Below are positions 49,354-62,524 of a DNA stretch of 64,000 bases, one piece after another (the stretch's first letter is position 1; every line of letters begins with the position of its first letter). A program made the translations under genes and the position numbers. The DNA lies in assembly GCA_004352715.1 (NCBI GenBank), contig SCFE01000110.1, positions 1-64,000 of the forward strand, written 5' to 3'. The stretch comes from Hofstenia miamia (lineage: Eukaryota; Xenacoelomorpha; Acoela). The notes beneath the pieces were generated by a model. That model was not told the DNA's origin and did no database searches. It saw only the letters and a program-made list of their open reading frames with translations.

Positions 49354-51540
49354 TNNNNNNNNNNNNNNNNNNNNNNNNNNNNNNNNNNNNNNNNNNNNNN
49401 NNNNNNNNNNNNNNNNNNNNNNNNNNNNNNNNNNNNNNNNNNNNNNNNNNNNNNNNNNNNNNNNNNNNNNNNNNNNNNNNNNNNNNNNNNNNNNNNNNNN
49501 NNNNNNNNNNNNNNNNNNNNNNNNNNNNNNNNNNNNNNNNNNNNNNNNNNNNNNNNNNNNNNNNATATATATATATATATATATATATATTAATTGTAAA
49601 AACAAGAAATATTTTATGTATAGATGTTTCGAGTATCTCCACTCATCGTCAGTACAAAATAACTAAAATAATATGGTGGTAAACACAAATTTTATATTAA
49701 AATTGTAATTCGGAGATCTCACCCTCGCCGCACACTGTCGTTAAGGTAACCTTAACTTAAGCCTTAGCGTTAGTGTGCGACGGTATTTCCTAAGTTAAGG
49801 TTAAAATAGAGGTGTACGTTCTCGTTAAGTTAAGGTTTACCTTAACAGCAGTGTGCGACGATCAAGAGGGGGTCGCACATTGCTGTGAAGTTAAGGTTTT
49901 TAAAGAATCTCATAATTGCAAGAATACTGTCTACTTTGAATGCACAAATCATTGATCTCTTGTGCTATGCTACAGAGAAGACTTGTCAACGAGCCCGGTA
50001 CGGCTCGGCTCGTTTAAAATTTGAGTAAGTTCGGCTCAGCTCGGCTCGCCACAGAAAATCTTGCAATAAGGCTTGTTTCAGCTCGGTATTTTTTTAAAAT
50101 ATATTGTGCTCTCAGAATTTTTTCAATTGCTCTTCCTTTTATTTAATAAAAATTTCTAAAATACGATTATAAGTAAGGAATATTGAACGAAAAAATAAGA
50201 AAAATCTGCATAATCAAATTAACAAGCAGCACTATAAATTTGGTTTGCTTAAAAACGGCTCGTTCTGGGCTCAGTTGTATATGCAATACTCTACTCAAGC
50301 TAGACTCGGCTCGTTGACAAGTCTGCTACAGAGACCCATGCACAAAATGTTTGAATTCAATAGGCATTTGTTAGTTTTGTTGATAAATAGTATTCACAAT
50401 TATTTAATAAATTTAGTTAAAAATGTACATTAGATCAGTATGGGTACATATCAGAGATGGAACCGGCGACCAGCCGGCCGAGGCTGGTTGGGCCGGGGCC
50501 GGCAGGTTNNNNNNNNNNNNNNNNNNNNNNNNNNNNNNNNNNNNNNNNNNNNNNNNNNNNNNNNNNNNNNNNNNNNNNNNNNNNNNNNNNNNNNNNNNNN
50601 NNNNNNNNNNNNNNNNNNNNNNNNNNNNNNNNNNNNNNNNNNNNNNNNNNNNNNNNNNNNNNNNNNNNNNNNNNNNNNNNNNNNNNNNNNNNNNNNNNNN
50701 NNNNNNNNNNNNNNNNNNNNNNNNNNNNNNNNNNNNNNNNNNNNNNNNNNNNNNNNNNNNNNNNNNNNNNNNNNNNNNNNNNNNNNNNNNNNNNNNNNNN
50801 NNNNNNNNNNNNNNNNNNNNNNNNNNNNNNNNNNNNNNNNNNNNNNNNNNNNNNNNNNNNNNNNNNNNNNNNNNNNNNNNNNNNNNNNNNNNNNNNNNNN
50901 NNNNNNNNNNNNNNNNNNNNNNNNNNNNNNNNNNNNNNNNNNNNNNNNNNNNNNNNNNNNNNNNNNNNNNNNNNNNNNNNNNNNNNNNNNNNNNNNNNNN
51001 NNNNNNNNNNNNNNNNNNNNNNNNNNNNNNNNNNNNNNNNNNNNNNNNNNNNNNNNNTTCAAATAAAGCAACTGGAACCCTTGTATTTTGATAATATTGG
51101 AAGGGACGCTCAAAATAATTTTGAAGAATGCAACAAGACATTCAAATACAAATGTCAATTAACACATCCTACTAAACAAGCAATTATGTTTAGTTTTAGC
51201 GAAATATTCTTTAAATTATATTTGTGTACTTATAAGTTATTAAATGCTAAACAGGGTCAAATGCTACAGCAATGTGAAATATAATAATTGATAATGCTAC
51301 TCGCTTAGTTTTATACATTTTAACTATCATGTAAAGTAAACTAACTAAATAAAACTGAAACGTTCACATTTTTTCATTCACTGAAAGTGAAAACAACTAA
51401 TTAAAGTTATGCAAAGAATTGATAAATAGAAAATATACAAATTGGGTTTTGCTAGAAATGTAGTTATAATAGATTGACAATTGCGTTATGAAATATCAGC
51501 TCTTTGCATGTTTATCTTCTAGATAAACACAGCTTATTTA

Positions 51541-51579
<39 letters not shown>

Positions 51580-54500
51580 TACTTGTATANNNNNNNNNNN
51601 NNNNNNNNNNNNNNNNNNNNNNNNNNNNNNNNNNNNNNNNNNNNNNNNNNNNNNNNNNNNNNNNNNNNNNNNNNNNNNNNNNNNNNNNNNNNNNNNNNNN
51701 NNNNNNNNNNNATATATATATATATACAATGTACTTGTATAGATTAAATATACAATGCCAATATAATTTACCGGCAGGCCGGTATTAGCTATTGCCGGCC
51801 AACTACCGGCCCCGGCCTTAAAATTTCAGGCCGGTTCCAACTCTGGTATATATAAAACCTTCATATCAGATTATAATTGAAAGTTAAATCCAAGCATAAA
51901 ACATATGTTTGTTCAGAGCAAATGCTAGTTAAATTATATTTAAGAGGGTGTCTAATCATGTGGCATCCCAAAAATTTACTTTTGCTGTTTACGATTAGTC
52001 AAATTTTGAAATAGAAATTGTTGTGTTTGAAAATGAATATTAGTCTTTTGCCTAACCTTGTGCTTAGTTTTTATTAACATAGTAACGTTTTTTCATCTTA
52101 GGTGCATGTTCATGACAAAATATTTCTAACTGAAGATGACCTCGCATGTGCTTTGTACATTATATATATATATATAAAATTAGCAGCTCACCCACACACA
52201 TCAAATGTTTTTTTTGAAATACGCAGTTATGCATCTGAAAGAATCTTTTTTTATATACAATAATCTCGTTTATAATCATTGCTTTAATATATTTATATGC
52301 TGCAGAATGCACCCTTAAATATATAAAACTTGTTACCAAAGCCTCACTAGTATTAGTGGTGCACGCAAATGGGACATGGTGGAATATCCTTACACGGGTT
52401 TTCAATATTTATTTTAATTGATTAAATAATTTTATTTTTTGTTAAAAAGGTGGACATTTGAGATGCACTATCAAGGTATATTATTAAATATTTTGAAAAT
52501 TCCGCGGGGCTTCGCTCTAATTTTGATCATTCTAAAATCCCGTGTACGCTCTTGATTAGTATCACTTTTTAATGAAAAATGTGATGTTTTCTAAACAAAT
52601 GTGTGCTACTCAGCCATATAGTACTAAACAGCAAAAAAATTGTAAGAAGATTTATCGTTAGCAATGTTTTCTGTTACCATGAAGGTTGATATTGGTTATC
52701 AAGTTACAGCTAGCGCTACAATTTGAAATATTTTTCCGAACCTTGGCCAATTTGAAATATTTTTCCGAACCTTGGCTCCTCTGAGATTTTGTATCGGATC
52801 CGGTCAGTTTGAACACTATGCAATAAAAACCCAGAGACGTAACCAGGATTTTCAGTTGGAATTACCATTTCCAAAGTATACATTTGCGTTTTTAGACGTT
52901 CACAATGGATGGTCATGGAACAGTGCCTCTTCTGGCTACGCCCCTGTGTACACACTGCAATAATTATATCCCAATTTTTGATTCTGTGAATTTGCTTCTA
53001 AAAATTCTGGTAAATTCCACTAACCTTATTTTGCATCTTTACAATTTTAGCGCTAATCAATTTGTCTACACTTAATCCCTTAACACAAAGAATTTTAAAA
53101 TTTGTAATTACTTTTTCTTTATTAATTCCAATTGTTTGTCTCACTCTCGCAGAAGGTAATATAGGGAATGTGAAACAGAAGCAAGTAATTTATTAACATA
53201 GATTTAGTTCATGTAGAAAATTTCTTATTCTATATTCATATCATTTGCATCTTAAGGTAACTTACAAATACCGGTATGCATTTTATGTTAGCTTTATTTC
53301 AAAAACCATAATCCTCTGATTATCTAACAGAGTAAATTTCTACGAGAAATCTTAATTTTTCCGCCTTCAATGATTAAATTTTCTCTTGTTTTTCTCAAGA
53401 TTACACAGAATTAAAAACATCATTGGAAATGGAACGTAGTGGAAAATTTAATAGTTGTATTAATATTTTATATCGAAAAATTGCCAACAAAAATTTCAAT
53501 GATGTAAAACCTCTTATAAAATTTGGCTAATACCTAACTCTAGCTTCGTGATTTATCCAAGATTGATTTTTCATTTGTTCTATCTAATACAAACCTGATT
53601 TTGTTTGGAATAGAAGTTGTGGAACTATTGATTGAAAACATCATATTTAAAAGGAATTGCAAGCAGGTTTTAATATCAATTTCTGGGTTTAAAAATTAAT
53701 AATAACTTACTGCTATGTATTCTTTGTTCATCAAGAATCGGAATGGCTATGGCCATTGTTCCAGAAGCAGCTGAAATTTGACTTGTTCCAGCACCACCAT
53801 GATGAAAGATGAGATCAACTTTTGGAAATATCAAGGTATGAGGCAAATGATTTTCAAAAAGAAACTTTGGATTAAGGGTTTCTTTAGAACCTGGTCGTGC
53901 TTTAAATGTTGCATTCAAAAATATTGCGCAATAATCCAATTTTGAAAGAGTGTTGTAAAAAACACTACTAATATGTTCAGTGTCACTTCCATAATATTCC
54001 GCCAAAGAAAAGCTACCAAATCCAACATACACAATCTTATCATTTACACACATCTCAAAGAAGGCTTCTGTTTCTTTTGACAGCTTCTTTTCCTTGTTAA
54101 ACACAGGACCCATGTATTTCCACCATTTAGGGAGTCTCTTAATTTCAGGATATAATTGATTTGAGAACATAAAATATGATGGAAACTCATAACGAAGTTT
54201 TCCATAGTAAAGCTGATGCAGTGGAACAAATGGCAAATTGTGAAGTTTCTGAAAAGATTCGAAGAAAGAATACTGACAATAGACGCTCAAGAAATTGTAG
54301 ATTTGGAAATTGATCCAGTTGAATATTGATGGATTACTATTTTTAGAGTCGGGCGAGAAAAAATTGTATTCATTTGTAACAGTTAATAGCGGACTGTACT
54401 TTAGGATCACCAAGGGTGCATTTCGTTTTTGTGAGAGCAAAAATCCAGTCGGAAAAACGTATTCTATTGCAACTAAACACAAGAAGTTCATTTATAAATT

Positions 54501-54711
54501 TAAATTTAAGTTTCAAAATGGACTTAGTGAACATTCTTTGAAGTTTGTGTGCAAAATGCATTCATATCTCATTTTTGTTCAATTCCAACAATATTGTAAA
54601 AATCCAAAAAATACTCAAAAAAATCCATAAACTTATTTTTCGCAATTTCAACAAATTTGAACTCAGTTTTGTACTGAAATTTGCAGTTTCTTAAGGTTAT
54701 ATGTACACATG

Positions 54712-54764
<53 letters not shown>

Positions 54765-55681
54765 TAAACAAAATTCTGTATAATAAATTTTGTTTAATAA
54801 TATTAATGTACATAACTTAATGTTAATATTTTTTAGAAATGTATTAGAAAACAGTGTTACATATTTAAAATTTCAAAATTTTCGATGTATACAGCTGGAT
54901 ACATAAATATCAAATGAATACCTATTAAGTCTATATCGTCAAAACGCCGATCACTGAGCATTATATCTAGATATCGCTCGCATTCTCTATTAAAAAATTC
55001 ATAGAAATTAAAAGCCTGGGTCAAAAAATCTGCCACTCGTTGTGTGTTTCCAAGTATTTCCTCTGTAACTTTTCCTTCCTCATCTGGTATCCAAAGAAGC
55101 TCATTTTCGGTGAACTCCATTACATCAGTCATTACATGTTTGTATCTCTCCCTTGCAGTAATGATCACATCATGCCCATTTTGCTAAAATGTTTAAATAA
55201 TATTGATCTAAGAACCACAGAATAGGTAATTTAGCACGAGAAGAGCGAGCACTCTTTGAGAATATATTTACATCTGATGATAAAATCTGATAGTTATCAA
55301 TAAATCATGAGTTTCAATAATTAGCCTTTCAATCATAATTTTAAAAACAAATCTATTGATTCACCCATGGACTTACAAACATTAAATTTTAATTTTTTTA
55401 ATTAGTATGTACAAGTTATTGTGAAATAACATAAATTATCTTACCTTAAATTCATTTGCAACTAATGAAATTGGTTGATAATCCCCTCTAGTGCCTAAAG
55501 TTATAAATGCAACTTTTAATTTGTTTTTTTCAGAAGGAATTTTGAAATCTAAACTTTTCCATGGAGTGGAGTCAAACTCAAAATTTGTGTCTAGGTGATA
55601 AGCATACAATACAGCAGAAATGAATAGTAATATTGAGGCAGTGGCGGAACCAAGTAGTACATGAAAGAGGAACTTGCACAT
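48772..55681 (-). CDS. Gene D: complete four-exon membrane-anchored GT-B glycosyltransferase (481 aa)
   Basis: Exons (minus strand): 55681-55445, 55183-54922, 54472-53711 and 48956-48772; introns of 261, 449 and 4754 bp, all GT-AG, phases 0, 1, 1. Joined length is 1446 bp with one stop. Residues about 5-27 form a hydrophobic segment after MCKF, read as a signal anchor (type II topology). GTRGDYQP at 63-70 matches the N-terminal glycine-rich loop of GT28-type enzymes. LPKWWKYMGP is at about 280-289, GFGSFS at about 317-322, HHGGAGT at about 390-396 and DEQ at about 414-416; the last three correspond to the nucleotide-sugar binding region of the C-terminal Rossmann domain. Exon 4 supplies the terminal helices. 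The family transfers a sugar from a nucleotide-sugar to a lipid or other small acceptor; sterol glucosyltransferases are the nearest type I recognise, but donor and acceptor are not readable here. The start ATG is chosen because the MCKF start is shared by all copies. Intron 3 is packed with transposons. Confidence 0.85.
49355..49564. other. Assembly gap within a (TA)n tract (210 N)
   Basis: TA repeats on both sides, in intron 3 of gene D. Confidence 0.95.
49726..49860. mobile_element. Small inverted-repeat element (about 135 bp) with TTAAGGTTA motifs
   Basis: The left arm CGCCGCACACTG plus GTTAAGGTAACCTTAAC is mirrored by the right arm, which reverse complemented reads CGTCGCACACTG then GTTAAGGTAAACCTTAAC. 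Arms of about 33 bp leave about 70 bp between them, so it could fold into a hairpin. A third partial arm (GGTCGCACATTG) lies directly after at about 49868. No target duplication was identified. Confidence 0.6.
49978..50325. mobile_element. hAT-type MITE, 348 bp, with perfect 8-bp target duplication
   Basis: CTACAGAG lies at 49970-49977 and at 50326-50333. The inner ends are AAGACTTGTCAACGAGCC and, reverse complemented, CAGACTTGTCAACGAGCC, differing only at the first base. GGCTCG motifs repeat beneath both ends. No coding frame. It sits inside intron 3 of glycosyltransferase gene D. Confidence 0.85.
50452..51845. mobile_element. hAT-like element with GC-rich CCGGC termini, interrupted by gaps
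   Basis: The left end is CAGAGATGGAACCGGC; the right end, reverse complemented, is CAGAGTTGGAACCGGC. Flanking octamers are GTACATAT (50444-50451) and GTATATAT (51846-51853), one mismatch. GGCCGG motifs cluster at both ends. The middle is hidden by gaps at 50509-51057 and 51590-51711, so autonomy cannot be judged. Inside intron 3 of gene D. Confidence 0.75.
52720..52777 (+). repeat. 29-bp tandem duplication
   Basis: AATTTGAAATATTTTTCCGA and the following nine bases occur twice in direct succession. Confidence 0.8.
52832..52946. mobile_element. Candidate 115-bp MITE
   Basis: The left end is CAGAGACGTAACCAG; the right end, reverse complemented, is CAGGGGCGTAGCCAG (12 of 15 match). No flanking 8-bp duplication is visible, so the boundary is tentative. 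It lies in intron 3 of gene D. Confidence 0.4.
54716..54763. repeat. (TA)n microsatellite in intron 2 of gene D
   Basis: About 24 TA units between exons 3 and 2. Confidence 0.95.
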
Positions 55682-56812
55682 AGCTATTTAGTAGAATTGG
55701 TGTTTATGATCTTCCTTCAGCAAATGCAAATACATTTTGGATCTTAACGTTTGACAAGTAAATAAACAGGTATTTTGTTCAATTGAACTTTGCGATTAAT
55801 CAACGCTGCACTATATAATTAGAAATGTTTACTCTCACCTCTTTCCAATAAGAACTTTTACTATTTTATTGAGATTGAATCATATTCCATTATTCAAATA
55901 CAAGACCAACATAGAAAATGACTTGCAAACCTGAAGTACATAATATGGAAGTCATTAATTTAGTCAATAATCAAAGAAAAATCTTATCAATTTATGGTAT
56001 GTAGCAGTTATTCACCTGATTAAGATGAAAGATTCTGAATAATGACGCAGGTAAAAGTAATTCCAGTTAACATTAAAATTGTAAGCCTTGGAAATGGCAG
56101 AAATTAAAATTGCTTATCCGAAATAGGGCCACAGTAAAGGCCAAAGTAAGCCTAGTTTAAGCTAGCTGTAGTTTATATTTACACTCTTAAGAGAATAACA
56201 TAAACAATCTAAACTTCAAAAGGAAATTGCACTGGCCAACAATGATATTCAAATAGAGTTTAAAATGTTTGTTTTGGTTATTTTGCTAGCGTTGAAATGA
56301 AAGATGCGAAAATGGAAGATTTATTAAAAATCAATGTTTAGTTTTACAGATAGATGATATAGAATTTGTGTTTAGTTTTTGTCCTAAGACAGTGGAGTTA
56401 TTCATATTGTCAATTTATGTCATATATTTGTACAGGCGTCGCCAACTTTTCAGATTTGGAAAAACTGGGATCTGCTTCATTACTTATTTTTTTTCAATTT
56501 AGCTACAATTCACTTTTCATTTTGAAATTTTTTATAAAAATAAAATGCTATAGCGTCATGTCATCAAAATAACAACTCAAATCGTGATAAAAATCTAAAA
56601 GCCCAACAATGAACAAGAAGAAAAAAGACTATTCTAATGCAAAAAGCATAGCCATCTACAAAAAAATGTTTGTACACAAGAAAACTATCGAAAGTAAGAA
56701 CACACTAGTAAATATCGATATACAGCTGACATACATTAAAAGTGCATTTCCAAAACAGTTGTTAAACTTTGTTGTATTTAACAAACCATCAAACTAAATA
56801 ATATCCGTTGTA

Positions 56813-57650
56813 CTATGGATGAAACTTTCTATTAATATAAAAATAAGATTTTCTTCTGACGAACGCGGGTGAAGCGTAGATCAATTTAGAAAGAATTAAG
56901 GACTTTACGGATATTGACGTACTAAACGGAATGTTACATTTTAGCAAGAAAAGAGTGCTATTGCATAATTTTAGCTTTTGGATAATATGTGCAGACCAGC
57001 TAAGACCAAAACTGACTATAACTCCTAGGACTTTTAAAACATATAGCGGTTTTATAGTATGATTAAGCAGACAAACCAACGAAATTTATAAATTGGAATT
57101 TATTGAGATTAAATTCCGTACCATTTTGAATTGTCAACTCATGAAGACTTAAGTAATCACCACGTAAATTTTCATGCGAATTTGATAAGATTTTTACATC
57201 GTCAGCAAAAATGAGAGGCAAAGAGGTAACACCTACATCAGGCAAGTCGTTAATAAATATCAAAAACAACATGAACCCAAAACTGAACCCTGTGGCACCC
57301 CACTAATGACTTTACGAGATTGAGATAGCGTGGAATTTATGAGAACACGTTGTTTTCCTCCAGTGAGGTAGGAAACTAGCAAATTTAGCATATTACCACC
57401 AGTACCAAGAGCATTAATTTTTCTTAAAGAATCGAATAAGGAACTCTATCGAATGCTTTGCTATAATCGAGAAATAACATGTATAGAGGTGAATCATTAT
57501 CATAGCTGTTATTAACTAGATCAGGGTAGGCTAAAAGTTGTAAAGTTGTTGAGCGTTTTTTTGTAAAAGCCATACTGGTACGTCGTCCGATGATCAATAA
57601 AGATTCGATGCCTTGAAGATTATTTTTTCAAATACAAGTGAGATCTTGCG
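56813..57650 (-). mobile_element. LINE fragment: reverse transcriptase core with FADD box
   Basis: In 5'-3' order on the minus strand: LFLDYSKAFDRVPY (first catalytic Asp), GVPQGSVLGS, a frameshift, MLFLIFINDLPDV and LPLIFADDVKILS (catalytic Asp pair), then after another break VLGVIVSFGLSWSAHI. All main RT motifs remain, but at least two frameshifts and several stops disable it. Confidence 0.75.
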
Positions 57651-58335
57651 AAGGAGACTGCGCATATGCCTAAATATTTAAGCATTCATAATTTTCGTTA
57701 TTTTCAAGGTCATCTATTTGTAGACCAAATAGAGAATGAATTCTAATCTTCACATAAATTATGCATGTTAGCTTATAACAAGTAAATTTTCATTAACAAC
57801 AAATGTAAGCTTAAACTTCAGCACAAAAGTAATTGTATATACAAATAGGAAATTTAATAAACAAAAAATAGGGTTATCTTAACAACTATAAAATTGCTCA
57901 GTCAATTTTCAAAATGTGCAAGCCCTTTCCATTATCAGCAATTTGAAATTGAAAAATTTGTTAAGCAGAGCTGTTGAAATCTATGTATCTGTGCTTAAAT
58001 TTGAATACAGAAATAATCTACTGCTTTTACTGGTTTAACCAATTACCTTTATTATCTAATAATTTAAGATATCTAAATAATTCATTTTCAGATTCAATAT
58101 AAACGATAATGAAGCTTAGCATAAAAAAATTTAACTTATTAGTTCTAATCCGCTTGTTTAAAATGTTGTCCTGAAATATTATAGCTTCTCTTCATTTATT
58201 TCCAGAGATTATTTGTAAGACTAGGATAGTAAATAATTCACAGTTAAGTAATATAATGATCATGTAAATGCAATCTATTTTTATACAGAAAATGAGCTAG
58301 TTTTTTTCACATTCGTACAACAGAGCAGGTCTGCA

Positions 58336-58341
<6 letters not shown>

Positions 58342-58376
<35 letters not shown>
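58342..58376. repeat. (TA)n microsatellite
   Basis: About 17 TA units. Similar tracts lie at 39558-39577, 46007-46035, 52161-52176 and 61610-61639, and border gaps at 15311, 32711, 35225, 49312 and 51544. Confidence 0.95.
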
Positions 58377-58378
<2 letters not shown>

Positions 58379-58401
58379 TAAATTGTGTACTTTTTTTACT
58401 T

Positions 58402-58465
58402 ACAATTTTACTTGTGATGTCACAAAAATATATACAATTTTACTTGTGATGTCACAAAAATATAT
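58402..58465 (+). repeat. 32-bp tandem duplication
   Basis: Two adjacent copies, each carrying the near-palindrome TTGTGATGTCACAA. Next to a long (TA)n tract. Confidence 0.85.
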
Positions 58466-60532
58466 CTTTAATAAAATGATATTCGATTTGCACATAATCG
58501 AAAATGTTTCAAAATTGAGAAACAGAATTGAATTAAAGTTATTTCAGTGTGAATTATTTGAATTTAACGGAAAGTGACAGTCATATATTTTGCTATCAAA
58601 TCGTTCACTTCTTTATTGATTCAAATATGTGATGATGCTGATGATGTATTAAGAAACTGGCATCACTTCAGAAAAAAATCAAATCCTGGTGTGTTGAAAA
58701 TCTTTGTTGTACATAGCCAGTTTGCTTTATGTAGTTGCCAGTGTGTTTTTTACATTTGCAAAAAGTATGACTAATCTCATATTGTCTACATATGAAACCC
58801 TTCCCACATTGTAACTCACAATTGCTATATCAGATGATAAACTCATTTAAATGTCAATTTTTCAGTCAGAAATAATATGTGTGGCACCAAAGACGTAAAA
58901 TTCAATTTTTATTTTGAGAAACGATGGTGACACATTTTCCAGTTTTAGTTAGCTGATTCCATATGTTAGTGAAAGATTTAACTTTTATCACGCTCATTAG
59001 AATAAAGGAGATCTAGTGAAACTGTAAAGTGTTTGCAACATTTTCAATTTAAGCCTAGTGATTTAGTTAATTGAACTACCAGATGAAACATATTTTCGGT
59101 AGTAGGTTGAGAGAAACTAGTATTGTGATCAATCTTCATATGCTATTGTGATAATGTTGCTTATGTTGAATTTTTGCAAACCAGATCTAAATATTTATTG
59201 AGTTCATGGTTTTCAGTCGAGTTGCAAGCTATGAATAAAAAATGCTAAACGTACCTCCATTTTTTAGCCAGCAATTACAAGTATTTATTTTGAAGCGGTA
59301 GCGAAGTCCTCATTTTATAACCATGAAAATGGATAAGATATCGTTTGAAATTCAAAATTGAAATTTCTTGAGTTTGAATGATGTTCGGGGAAGACCTTTC
59401 TTTATCATGCTCCTTTTGAAGCTATTATTCAAAAAAAATTATTCTAATAACGTCTTCAAAAACATGACTGAGAATGTGGGTTCTTACAATGCTTCTTGTT
59501 AATTATTTACTTAATAATTCAAAAATTAACACAAATGTAACTGAAATATAATGTTACAAATCTGCACAGAATTACGTAACACTCAATTTTCTGAGAATCC
59601 TGAGGTGAAGCTTTTCTTCATGGTTTTAATAACAAACGTGTGCATCGTGTATCAAGAAGTGTTTTCATTTGAATGCCTAATAGCAACTTTCAAAATGACA
59701 TCAAAATGCACTCGCATAGATTCAATAGTTATGCAGTTATTGCAATTCAATGGAGTTCTCCATCTTAATTTGGTCCTTGTGATGAAAGGAAATTGATAAT
59801 AAATTTTCAATTAATAAAGTAATATAAGAACATGGAACGTAGGCTTAGATGACTGGCTACCAAAATTCAGGCTGCAATTCAACTGATACCAAGTTGGTCA
59901 GACAAAAGAAAATTGTGAAGGGACAGGGGGAACAATTTTGTTTACCTAAAATGTTAAAAATTTTATAGTTTTGAATTTTTACAACAGCATAAAAATATGA
60001 ATTTAAAAAATTTTGTATCCAATTGTGCATATTGTAGAAGATTTGTACAAAATTGGGCTAGCTTATGTGTGCAATCTATATTCCGACAATCTAGAGAAAT
60101 TTTTGGCCTAGGCCTCGGGTCACTAAATCGTGTATTTTGTGCAAATGGAAACGGTGACGGTCGTGAAGACCGTTTGTTTGGTTTTAGTGGACAGACGGCC
60201 GCACTTTGGAACATTTTTAGCCAGACTGCTTGCGTTCCATGGGGTAGTAATGTCAGGTATAAAAAATTTTCCTCTAATAGCCTTGCTGTGTCGCACTGGT
60301 TTCTTGGTTGCAGCAGGCGCTCAATAAGTAGCCACCGATAATACCCTTGGACGTCCAAAGCATGAAATGCGCATTTATCTCAACTGAAATTCAGCCTTAG
60401 ACTCTACTCGAGTGATCATACTCAACATAGATTTGCGGTAGCTTCCGGATCCGGATGGTTGAGTCACGAACTGTTCAGTCAATTGATATAATAAATGATA
60501 AATAAATGTTTTATTAAATATTTTGAAATACA

Positions 60533-61215
60533 TCAAAATATCGTATTAATAGATGAAAAACATCGACTGGGGAACACATTCTCAAATTTTCTATGCCGAT
60601 GTTTTTGTGCTTTTGGTGGATTTTTTCGAAGTCTTTCTAACGCATATGGCTGACGTTCTGGAACAATTCCAGAAAGAAGATGATTATCATTATTAATAAT
60701 ATCTTTATATAAAGAATTGTCACTAAATTTGATAACATTATGAATTGAAGTATATTCTGTAGTCACTTTAATCCTAACTGCTTTTCTTTGAAAACAATCA
60801 ATTTTTTGTTTTAGACCGTTTGAGCAGTTTCCCCATACAGTGCAGCAATACCGTAGTTTACTCATTATAAGAGATTCATACAATAAGGAGAACTCTTTAT
60901 TTGAATATCCATATGCCTTAGGTCTACGAAGCAAGTAGAGATCAGGATTAACAAGATTTAATAGTTTTTCGACATGCTCATTAAAACATAGCTTTTCATC
61001 AAATGTGACTCCCAAAATACAACTAGAAAAGCGTTGGACACACAGGACTTACCTTCAATGGAATAATCAGTTGCTTTGTCTGAAATTATGCTCATGGCAC
61101 CAGTTCAGCACATATTCCATCAATTCTGTTGTAAAATGAGACTTAATACCTATAATGAAATTGTTATCATCTGCAAACTTAACCATGATGGTGTTAGGCA
61201 TTGATGATTGCAAAT
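60533..61215 (-). mobile_element. LINE fragment: reverse transcriptase C-terminal part with FADD box
   Basis: The minus strand has MVKFADDNNFIIG at about 61170-61210, then after breaks MGVTFDEKLCFNEHVEK (61015 on), LIMSKLRYCCTVWGN and KIDCFQRKAVRI. The last frame is open for 160 codons to 60533. It differs from the other LINE pieces, so several lineages are represented here. Confidence 0.75.
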
Positions 61216-61608
61216 CTTTAATCCTGAATCAATCGGAGCAAACTTGGTGTTTAGTTATATATATTACAGCAATGCTGTGAATTTTTTCAATCCAGTATAT
61301 TCAAAATTTAGTATGACAATGTCATTCACATATGTGTTGAAAAATAACGTACAATGATGTAAGAAAATGCCTTGAAATATTATCAATGAATAAGTAAATT
61401 TGGCATCAATGATAGAGTTTCCATTATAATGTAATGTCACCCTACAAAGAACAAGCATTGTTAAATATAAGAAAGTAAAAAATATGGTTGAATTATTAGC
61501 AATCAGCTTATTTAAGCGCTCTTCAAAGAATTACATTAATTCTAAGATTGTACACCTCATATTTTCTTTTTATTTTTATTATTCAAAAATTTTAGGTTAA
61601 ATTCTGAA

Positions 61609-61644
<36 letters not shown>

Positions 61645-62524
61645 AATTAATGAACAGTTTTTGTCTTAACTATTACAATAAGCAAATATCATGCATCTTT
61701 ATCACACTCTTAACACAAACAAATTCTGAAATTATCCCTTGGTCTACAATGACAGCACTCCTTGGAATAATGGAACGAAATCATAGGCTTAATAAAGTCG
61801 GCAGTTATATATTTTAAAATTTTAAAAGTTGGATTTTGAGTTTTCATAATGAAGTAATTCATATATTTTAATTTTTTATTCTCTATATCAACAAACTGAT
61901 TATGTATGTTATAATAATGAAAATTCATTTTTTGGTTTAGGAGAGTTCCAAATAAATGATTATAGAAATTTAGCTGAACTAAAATTAAGTGAATCAAAAT
62001 CTTGAGAATCTTATTGTGCTCGAAGTATGCAATAAAATTTTTTAGTTTTCCACAAATTCACTCTATTTTCACCATAGCTTGCATGAAGATATATAGATTC
62101 AAACTTAAAATACTTGAAAATATCGATGGCCTTAGTCCAGGCACTAGTCAATTAAGTATACATTATTTGGACGTTAAGCAAATATAGAACTTTATAAATT
62201 ATTTTGAAGTTAGACAAAGACAGTGCAATATAAACAATTATTTGTATGTTAGTTGTTTTAAGTGACTAAGTGAATGGATAAATGTCAAACAAGAGCAAAA
62301 TGTATAAATTTATTCAAAATATTAAGCGGATATTATTCGAAATAGCATCAAGATTGTCCGAAAATTGCAATTATATTTTTGCTGTGAATACGTATTTTAA
62401 AAATGTGCACCTGCAAATAATCATCCTTAATAAAAGTTAAGATGATTATTCCGAAACTTTTATTTTCAAACCTACTGCTTTTGTAATGCAACTACATTTA
62501 ATTAATTAAAATGAAAGAAAGATT

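Larger units (their letters stand above)
57651..60532. other. No supported gene (2.9 kb)
   Basis: Mostly AT-rich. A locally GC-richer patch at 59990-60360 is open on both strands, but neither product is recognisable. Confidence 0.5.

Noticed and set aside
59963-60358. Open frames on both strands (131 and 114 codons)
   Set aside because: Both open at once in a GC-richer patch and neither product is recognisable; more likely part of an unidentified repeat.
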